NCBI GenBank assembly: GCA_947623775.1
Contig: CANQHL010000039.1
Span: 1 to 10,823 of the forward strand
Origin: an uncultured Clostridia bacterium
GTDB lineage: Bacteria; Bacillota; Clostridia; Christensenellales; UBA1242
Length of the DNA stretch: 10,823 nt
Reading direction: 5' to 3'
The translations under genes and the position numbers were made by a program. This document shows, one piece after another, positions 7,101-10,823 of the stretch. The notes beneath the pieces are model-generated. The model was not told the origin of the DNA. It was given only the letters and a program-made list of their open reading frames with translations, and searched no databases. Position 1 is the first letter of the stretch. Every line of letters starts with the position of its first letter.

Positions 7101-7503
7101 TTTTCGCATCACTTTCAGATGAAGCGGTTTTCGCATTAATCATCATGATTCGTTGATCATTTTTATAGAAAGATTCAGGATTGTGATGGAGATAGTAGTC
7201 GTCCTCAAAGTCCTGATTGTCTACGTTGTTTCCAACGCTAATAAGCATGCCACTTGCCTTATTATCTGTTTCGATGGCGTTCCAACCTGAGAGGCTGTTG
7301 CCCGAAGTGTAAGTGGAGCCGCCTTGAGTGAAGTCAGAATTTGAAACAGAGACATTTTCGATGTGATAACCTGTTGTTTCATTGACTGCAGATGCTTTGC
7401 TTTGATTACATAAAAGCAAGCCACCAAAAAGTGAAAATGGAAACATGAACATTGCACACATTTTCAAAGCATTATTTTTTCTTTTTTTGTAATTCTTAAT
7501 CAT
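4180..7503 (-). CDS. Large surface protein: four beta-sandwich repeats, one membrane helix, cytoplasmic coiled coil
   Basis: This 1107-residue protein matches no family I can name. Residues 1-39 form a Sec signal peptide: basic start, hydrophobic 15-32, and a likely signal peptidase I site after ASA (37-39). The outside region (40-940) holds four diverged modules. Each has a strand motif like YSLSENSFYKLSF (145, 371, 603, 788) and, about 70-95 residues later, a motif of the form YLG-x(9-11)-VYLDNF (221-238, 466-483, 675-692; the fourth, around 872-883, is degenerate). This pattern resembles carbohydrate-binding, galactose-binding-like jelly rolls. An acidic Ser/Asp linker (913-938) precedes a membrane helix (941-962), a basic stop-transfer stretch and a charged, probably coiled-coil tail (965-1107) in the cytoplasm. 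No LPXTG, SLH or catalytic motif is seen. Ribosome site AAGGTGA lies at 7507-7513 (minus strand). It is the window's only minus-strand gene and has its own promoter and terminator. Confidence 0.9.
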   Translation of the reverse strand: MIKNYKKRKNNALKMCAMFMFPFSLFGGLLLCNQSKASAVNETTGYHIENVSVSNSDFTQGGSTYTSGNSLSGWNAIETDNKASGMLISVGNNVDNQDFEDDYYLHHNPESFYKNDQRIMMINAKTASSESDAKKAFKGYRSSTISLEANSFYTFSVAARTMAHSSDATDVFASIYVSGLKDEDGQEVKLGIERITSSAWKEYYFFIATGNESQSVTLDLYLGTSSEASQGAVFFDHFVATRYSENLFHENLENFGYTADNFESMDNETVFIVDKFLPQYQLIEGSENYNFDFEDELTEKALGDKWQIISGKRHNANAEIMDIRDRSSISSWTNKTGYDFIGDDYSNDNHNGLVLWANEDGGYIGVKSQDISLNAHDIYKITLNLKLTGIENGSFYVNVSENDKIYSYEQIEKEEDNEDNFYTLLSSKTSGFTSNTTNEWKNDYQTIEFYVKGHSLYNSSFNIEFWLGDETTQTKGLAVVDNIKVEYSNYNDFENTTSSNKLELVYEEYENSSTNNGLFNLAQNTEGKYPLAASNWTATKGNDKLNESGIVYLSTNEEYDKLYPREKYDWAGINPNSDSETPNNVYMMFNRQPSYQSLQSGTYSLSENSFYKLSFDYYTQDYLKSISKIKVEISDENGITLFSKSDISSPDKFTKMEIYLHSAEIISHTISVKIYLGEENHEVGGYVYLDNFAFEQMSDMTEDTFAVKENKADLTNYLLNLEGETDSTPSFTFSVDETFDGSSTSSTLNEGKIVSGKNNGYGIENENNILAIKNLTPATSSLTSKYKFTLGENSYYKLTFDLATIFGDEASSAESKDKDHVCEYGVKVNLDGFNEIKGIVGTRELKTYTIFFNSSTSSTSAISFSLVSDCEQTLGVALITNLNLASATENEYNTAQTVYGDKFGSTVFTSAKADTAEEEPSEDDEDDTDDSTSDSTFDSRWLLISSIIMGVALIIAIVGFILRKIKIKKIERIKNEAYDRKLSLNHDVILKEAQARRDEEVKSLQKAKQVLAQDRVELEEKHKEFLRENRESSQGKLSREVERAFKKYNNDIARIDEKINILQEKIDFCMTADYLLTIERKIVAEEEDKFASEKRAYKKSKKENKSK

Positions 7504-7526
7504 AGTTCACCTTTTTATACCTTAGT

Positions 7527-7555
7527 AGTATACAACATTTCTCGCAAACAATCAA
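7527..7555 (-). promoter_or_regulatory. Promoter of the surface-protein gene
   Basis: On the minus strand, TTGATT (7555-7550) and TATACT (7532-7527) are separated by 17 bp. Transcription would start near 7520, about 17 bases before the ATG at 7503, with the ribosome site AAGGTGA between them. Confidence 0.65.
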
Positions 7556-7597
7556 ATAAATTTCAAATATTTATTTATAATATTTATATATTTATTT

Positions 7598-7649
7598 ACT
7601 TAATTGCACTAAAAGCCGGAATTTTAATAAATTCATGCCACAATTAAGT
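7598..7649. repeat. 9-bp inverted repeat upstream of the TauE/SafE pair
   Basis: ACTTAATTG (7598-7606) and CAATTAAGT (7641-7649) are perfect inverted copies 34 bases apart. The right copy ends 6 bases before the ribosome site region (7655-7665) of the first permease gene. It could be an operator or a leader stem; AT-rich 9-mers also arise by chance. The rest of the 7504-7672 divergent spacer is very AT-rich, and I see no convincing plus-strand promoter in it. Confidence 0.35.
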
Positions 7650-7672
7650 TGTACAAGAGGAGAGGAAATATA

Positions 7673-8122
7673 ATGTCAAGAACAAAAACAGACAATAAAG
7701 AACAAAATAAGACATCAAGATGCAGGAGTAAAAAGAGTGCTGAGACAAAAAATAATGTAGATATAGATGGTAAGAGAAAATTTGCACTTATGTTTTGCGG
7801 TGCAATAATAGGTTTTTTAAACGGCTTTTTTGGTGGCGGTGGTGGAATGGTGTGCGTTCCATTGCTTCAAAAGGTGCTGATGCTTGATGCCAAACATTCA
7901 CATGCGACTGCAATTTTAGTTATTTTTCCATTAAGTTTGATTTCGGCGGCAATATATATTTTTAACGGATTTATTGATTCATTTCCTCTTTTGACGGTCG
8001 GGCTTGGCGTGGTTGTAGGTGGTGTAATTGGTGCATTTGCATTGAAATTTTTGCCTCCAAAAATATTGCGATTAATTTTTGCAATAATAATGTTTATAGG
8101 GGGTATAAAATTGATTTTATGA
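7673..8122 (+). CDS. TauE/SafE-family permease, first half-size subunit
   Basis: TauE/SafE (old DUF81) proteins are membrane permeases for sulfonates, sulfite or related anions, and are usually about 250 residues with two homologous halves. This 149-residue protein is only one half: a basic cytoplasmic start (1-36), then four hydrophobic segments near 37-66, 78-98, 104-125 and 131-149. The family's Gly-rich repeat signature GFLNGFFGGGGGMVCVPLL is at 47-65. ATG 7673 was chosen over TTG 7649 because AGGAGAGG (7658-7665) sits 7 bases before it and inside the longer frame. The stop overlaps the next start as ATGA, so the two halves are probably made together and pair in the membrane. The substrate is unknown. 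Confidence 0.88.
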   Translation: MSRTKTDNKEQNKTSRCRSKKSAETKNNVDIDGKRKFALMFCGAIIGFLNGFFGGGGGMVCVPLLQKVLMLDAKHSHATAILVIFPLSLISAAIYIFNGFIDSFPLLTVGLGVVVGGVIGAFALKFLPPKILRLIFAIIMFIGGIKLIL

Positions 8123-8499
8123 ATATATATTTAACAATTTTCTTATATATTTTATTCGGGCTTATTTCCGGGGTATTCGGCGGTCTCGGAATGGGTGGCG
8201 GAACAATACTTATCCCCATGCTTACAATATTTTTAGGAATGGAACAAAAATTGTGTCAAGGAATAAATTTAGTGTCCTTTTTGGTTATGGCACTTTTTTC
8301 GCTTATAATCCATTACAGACATGGATATATTGTGACAAAAGGTGTCTGGTTTATTGAGATAAGCGGTGTGATTTTTTCCATTTTAGGGGCGTGCCTTGCC
8401 GCCATAAGTTCAACATCTGTTTTGCGAATGGCATTTGGTATATTTTTATGTGTTTTGGCTATAATTCAAGGTATAATATATTTAAAAAATAATAAATAG
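8119..8499 (+). CDS. TauE/SafE-family permease, second half-size subunit
   Basis: This 126-residue protein is the second TauE/SafE repeat. It has the signature GLISGVFGGLGMGGGTILIPML (14-35) and four hydrophobic segments near 5-38, 46-66, 76-97 and 101-122. Its start lies within the stop of the first half (4-base overlap, different frame). There is no well-placed ribosome site of its own; AGGGGG at 8098-8103 is about 15 bases away, so translational coupling is likely. Together the pair contains both halves normally fused in one chain of about 250 residues. The two halves are clearly diverged, so this is not a recent tandem duplication. No terminator is visible before the ferredoxin promoter. 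Confidence 0.88.
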   Translation: MNIYLTIFLYILFGLISGVFGGLGMGGGTILIPMLTIFLGMEQKLCQGINLVSFLVMALFSLIIHYRHGYIVTKGVWFIEISGVIFSILGACLAAISSTSVLRMAFGIFLCVLAIIQGIIYLKNNK

Positions 8500-8518
8500 A
8501 ATAAAATTAAAAAAATAG

Positions 8519-8547
8519 TTTACTTTATTAAAAAAATATGTTAAAAT
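8519..8547 (+). promoter_or_regulatory. Extended -10 promoter of the ferredoxin-Ppx/GppA-like operon
   Basis: TTTACT (8519-8524) lies 17 bp before TAAAAT (8542-8547), which is preceded by TG plus one base (8539-8541). Transcription would start near 8554, just before GGAGG (8559-8563). Confidence 0.6.
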
Positions 8548-8569
8548 TACACCGAAACGGAGGAAAAAG

Positions 8570-8746
8570 ATGGTAGATAAAAGTAAATGTATCAGTTGTG
8601 GTACATGCGTGGCAATATGTCCGGTGGGTGCAATAAGCTTTGATAAAGATGGCAAGGCAGTTATAGACAAAAACAAATGTATACATTGTGGTGCATGCCA
8701 AGCAAGTTGCCCGGTGGAAGCAATAAAATTAGATTCTAAAAAATAG
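8570..8746 (+). CDS. 2[4Fe-4S] ferredoxin
   Basis: This short gene encodes a 58-residue bacterial ferredoxin with two complete iron-sulfur motifs: C7, C10, C13 and C17-P, and C37, C40, C43 and C47-P. In the clostridial-type fold each set of three supplies one cluster, with the fourth ligand crossing over to the other cluster. The two halves are clear internal repeats (CxxCGxC...CPVxAI in both). It is a soluble low-potential electron carrier; its partner enzyme is not in the window. GGAGG (8559-8563) sits 6 bases before the ATG. The stop is 8 bases before the next start, and the next gene's ribosome site overlaps the stop, so the two are co-transcribed. Confidence 0.96.
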   Translation: MVDKSKCISCGTCVAICPVGAISFDKDGKAVIDKNKCIHCGACQASCPVEAIKLDSKK

Positions 8747-8754
8747 AGGTAAAA

Positions 8755-10239
8755 ATGGAAAAAGTAGCAGTTATTGAATTAAATGAGAAAGCACTGAATT
8801 TGTCAATTTATAAGGTAAGCGGTGCAAGACATAAGTTGGCAACAACTCAATCACAGCCACTAAGCACAGGAGTCGAGATTTACAATGATGAGTTGTTAAG
8901 TCCTCAGACCAAGATAAGAATACTTGAAATATTGAAAGTGTATCGAAGAATGATTGAAAGTTTTGGAGTTGAAAAGATTTTTGCTGTGGCATCAAATGTG
9001 ATTATGCGGGCAAGAAATTATCGTGGCTTTATTGATGAGATATACAACAACACGGGAATCAGTTTTACAATTCTTTCAGATGAGGAATATATAAAGTACC
9101 TTTTCAATTCAGTTGTAAGTTCCATAGACAACGCAAAAGGCGTTTATGTTTATGTTGGTGCATTCAATTGTTATATAGTAAGGTATAACCGAAGAACAAT
9201 TTTAAACAACATTGTTCTTCCTTTTGGTACATTCAACATTAAGGAACTTGGACAAGACCTTGATGAAATTGCAAGGTCAATCAAGAAAAAGGTTAATTTA
9301 AAAGATTTGTATGAAGATGAAGAGGAGTCCAGCAAGTTTGTCGGGTTAGGCAATATATTCTTGGCAATGGGGCAGATAGCAAGAAAAATTGAACGCTATC
9401 CACTCAACGTTGAAAACAACTATATGATAAATGCTGAAACTATAGAAAAGACATACAAATTCATAACCGGCCTTGAACTTGATAAAATCAGAAAAATTAA
9501 GGGCGTTGATTATGAGGACGCAGACAAACTCGCACTTGGTTTTGCAATTGTAAAGGGTATAGTGGACGCACTGAATGTTCAAGAACTTTCAATTTCAACC
9601 GCTGATTTAAGAGATGGTGTAATCGGAGTGAATGCAACCGCACTTACTCAAGAAAGATTCAGTGATCTTTTAGCAAATTCTCTTGATAACTATCTTGAAT
9701 TTACAAAAGATGAATTTTCGATAAATCAAAATGTACACGACCTTGCACTTGTTTTATTCAAACAATTAAAGGTTATGCACAAATTGCCAAGATTTTATGT
9801 GAAGCCACTAAGAATAGCAGCCTTTATGTATGATAGTGGCAAAGTGATAAATGAAGAAAATTATGAAAAATATGGTTTTGATACAATAGTATACTCAACC
9901 ATAAAGGGAGTTTCGCACAGAGAACTTTTGATTGCTGGCTTTATATGTATGTGCCAAAATCTTGATAACTTTTCTTTGAATGAATGGATAAAATATAAAG
10001 ACATTCTCACTGATGAGGACCTTGATGCGGTGCGTAAACTTGGAATAATCGTAAAACTTGCCGTAAGTTTAAATGCCTCGCGAAATGGTGCAATAAAAGA
10101 TGTTGCGTGTGATATACTTGGTGATTCAATAATTATGAAAACAATAGTTGATGGTGATGCAAGTTTTGAAATTGCGGAGGCAATGACAGTAGCACAAGAT
10201 TACAGAAAGGTTTACAAGAAAAGTTTACAAATAATATAG
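8755..10239 (+). CDS. Ppx/GppA-like protein with degenerate active-site motifs
   Basis: This 494-residue protein has the length and order of exopolyphosphatase/pppGpp phosphatase (Ppx/GppA): an ASKHA-type N-terminal part to about 310 and a helical HD-like C-terminal part. The recognisable backbone is AVASNVIMRARN (77-88, family ATSAxRxAxN), TGISFTILSDEEY (100-112, family GIxxxVISGEEEA), VLPFGTF (154-160) and DLRDGVI (284-290, family LREG). The key phosphate-binding motifs have changed: the N-terminal DIGSNS is ELNEKA (8-13), DIGGGSTE is YVGAFNCY (133-140), and the later GGT loop is GLGNI (197-201). The HD-like site (355-363, AAFMYDSGK) has Tyr-Asp in place of His-Asp/Glu. The acidic EE (110-111) remains. 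It may have lost hydrolysis and act as a sensor of phosphate or alarmones; this is inference. It lies 8 bases after a ferredoxin gene, with AGAGGT (8745-8750) as ribosome site. Confidence 0.82.
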   Translation: MEKVAVIELNEKALNLSIYKVSGARHKLATTQSQPLSTGVEIYNDELLSPQTKIRILEILKVYRRMIESFGVEKIFAVASNVIMRARNYRGFIDEIYNNTGISFTILSDEEYIKYLFNSVVSSIDNAKGVYVYVGAFNCYIVRYNRRTILNNIVLPFGTFNIKELGQDLDEIARSIKKKVNLKDLYEDEEESSKFVGLGNIFLAMGQIARKIERYPLNVENNYMINAETIEKTYKFITGLELDKIRKIKGVDYEDADKLALGFAIVKGIVDALNVQELSISTADLRDGVIGVNATALTQERFSDLLANSLDNYLEFTKDEFSINQNVHDLALVLFKQLKVMHKLPRFYVKPLRIAAFMYDSGKVINEENYEKYGFDTIVYSTIKGVSHRELLIAGFICMCQNLDNFSLNEWIKYKDILTDEDLDAVRKLGIIVKLAVSLNASRNGAIKDVACDILGDSIIMKTIVDGDASFEIAEAMTVAQDYRKVYKKSLQII

Positions 10240-10262
10240 AAAGGTTTAAAAGAAAAGTTTAC
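10204..10262 (+). repeat. Four copies of a 12-mer AGAAARGTTTAC across the gene end
   Basis: Copies begin at 10204, 10217, 10238 and 10251, so the spacings are 13, 21 and 13 bases. Copies 2 and 4 are identical, copies 1 and 3 differ by one base, and the two pairs form a 34-base direct repeat (24 of 25 matches). The first pair codes for the last residues of the Ppx/GppA-like protein, and the third copy contains the end of its TAG stop (10237-10239). Confidence 0.75.
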
Positions 10263-10274
10263 TTTAGGTATAAA
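10245..10274 (+). promoter_or_regulatory. Possible promoter of the HtrA-like protease gene
   Basis: TTTAAA (10245-10250) and TATAAA (10269-10274) are separated by 18 bp. The -35 overlaps copy 3 of the 12-mer array, and copy 4 fills much of the spacer, so a protein binding the array could control it. The match is modest and AT-rich chance is possible. Confidence 0.3.
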
Positions 10275-10300
10275 TAATCAAAATAAAGCAAAATATTTAT

Positions 10301-10325
10301 AAAAAGCGGAATGGTTCCGCTTTTT
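10301..10325 (+). terminator. Short-loop hairpin before the protease gene (terminator or leader structure)
   Basis: AAAAAGCGGAA (10301-10311) pairs perfectly with TTCCGCTTTTT (10315-10325) around a 3-nt loop. The downstream U-run is only the five T of the stem. It would end the ferredoxin-Ppx operon. The ribosome site of the next gene starts at the very next base, so it could also be part of that gene's leader. Confidence 0.65.
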
Positions 10326-10339
10326 AAGGAGGGTGACTT

Positions 10340-10823
10340 ATGAAAAGGAATATATCAACCTTAATAGTATCACTAGCGATAATATTATGCTTTTCCCTGG
10401 GATTTACGTTTTTTATTTTGCCATTAATAAAACCAAGGCGGACTTATTCTGAAACAACTTGCCTTAACGATAGAATAACAAGTGATATGTCTACAACAAA
10501 CATAGCAAACATGTATGTTGAAAACAGTGCAACTGTTGCAATAATTTGCAGTGGAACAAATCGAGAAACAAACGAGGAAGATGCCTTTCTTGGAAGTGGC
10601 ACATGTATTGCTTCAAATGGATATAAGGTTAATGATTCATATACAGCAAGTATGGGAAGTTACATTGCGACAAACTATCATGTAATTGATTTAGTAGATA
10701 ATCCCAGCGAATATAAAGATGTTGTAATCACAATTATCACCGAAGATGAACATGAGTACGAGGGTGAGGTGTTATGGTACAATAAGGACAGCGATGTTGC
10801 CGTTGTTTATACCGATGAGGTAA
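10340..10823 (+). CDS. HtrA/DegP-like membrane-anchored serine protease, N-terminal part (3' end outside window)
   Basis: The first 161 residues of a trypsin-like (S1C) protease are present; the frame is still open at the edge. An uncleaved signal anchor (about 7-30) would tether it to the membrane with the catalytic domain outside. The protease fold shows GSGTCIASNGY (85-95), the catalytic His in IATNYHVI (109-116, H114) and the catalytic Asp in KDSDVAVV (149-156, D152). The Ser and any PDZ domain lie beyond the window. A stretch of about 13 residues (96-108) is inserted between the usual GY and the TNxHV motif. Such proteases handle misfolded exported proteins in envelope stress. AAGGAGGGTGA (10326-10336), directly after the hairpin, is a very strong ribosome site for ATG 10340. 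Confidence 0.88.
   Translation, partial: MKRNISTLIVSLAIILCFSLGFTFFILPLIKPRRTYSETTCLNDRITSDMSTTNIANMYVENSATVAIICSGTNRETNEEDAFLGSGTCIASNGYKVNDSYTASMGSYIATNYHVIDLVDNPSEYKDVVITIITEDEHEYEGEVLWYNKDSDVAVVYTDEV

Noticed and set aside
7401..7410. Lipoprotein signal at Cys32 of the surface protein
   Set aside because: The residues before the Cys are LLL, which lack the small residue needed at -1; an ASA signal peptidase I site follows instead.
7556..7672. Riboswitch or plus-strand promoter before the permease pair
   Set aside because: No conserved riboswitch core is recognisable, and the best -35/-10 pairs have poor spacing or poor matches.

Overview
This AT-rich window reads as chromosomal DNA of a low-GC Gram-positive bacterium (Bacillota, most likely an uncultured clostridial or related gut-type lineage). 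The evidence is an RNase J gene, TsaE/TsaB, strong AGGAGG-type ribosome sites, sigma-A-like promoters and a Sec-exported surface protein with no outer-membrane features. TGA is used as a stop codon and TGG as Trp, so the standard code applies. The lineage is inferred; no rRNA or tRNA is present to fix it.

Layout. 1-1005 is the 3' part of RNase J, followed directly by a class I O-methyltransferase of the TrmR/YrrM type (1007-1609) and a U-tract terminator. The terminator's U-tract overlaps an extended -10 promoter for a tightly packed operon: PAP2 lipid phosphatase (1655-2212, probably leaderless), tsaE (2202-2651) and tsaB (2648-3271). Next, with its own near-consensus promoter, is a gene for a tandem zinc-ribbon protein with a long Asp/Glu tail (3361-3918), closed by a terminator. 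The stretch 3975-4180 has no gene but holds a promoter-like sequence and a two-way terminator, so it could encode a small RNA.

The only minus-strand gene (4180-7503) encodes an 1107-residue surface protein: signal peptide, four beta-sandwich-like repeats, an acidic linker, one membrane helix and a cytoplasmic coiled coil. The plus strand resumes with two overlapping half-size TauE/SafE permease genes (7673-8122, 8119-8499). These are followed by a 58-residue 2[4Fe-4S] ferredoxin (8570-8746) co-transcribed with a Ppx/GppA-fold protein whose phosphate-binding motifs are degenerate (8755-10239). The window ends in the 5' part of a membrane-anchored HtrA-like serine protease (10340 to the edge).

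Functional picture. The left half is housekeeping RNA metabolism: RNA decay, probable tRNA wobble-uridine methylation, and t6A37 synthesis by TsaE/TsaB, with the TsaD partner not in view. The right half is envelope and stress biology. The points most worth a second look are the surface protein family, the zinc-ribbon/polyacidic protein, the degenerate Ppx/GppA protein paired with a ferredoxin, the split permease, the candidate small RNA and the four-copy 12-mer array before the protease gene. No mobile element, CRISPR array or phage gene was seen.
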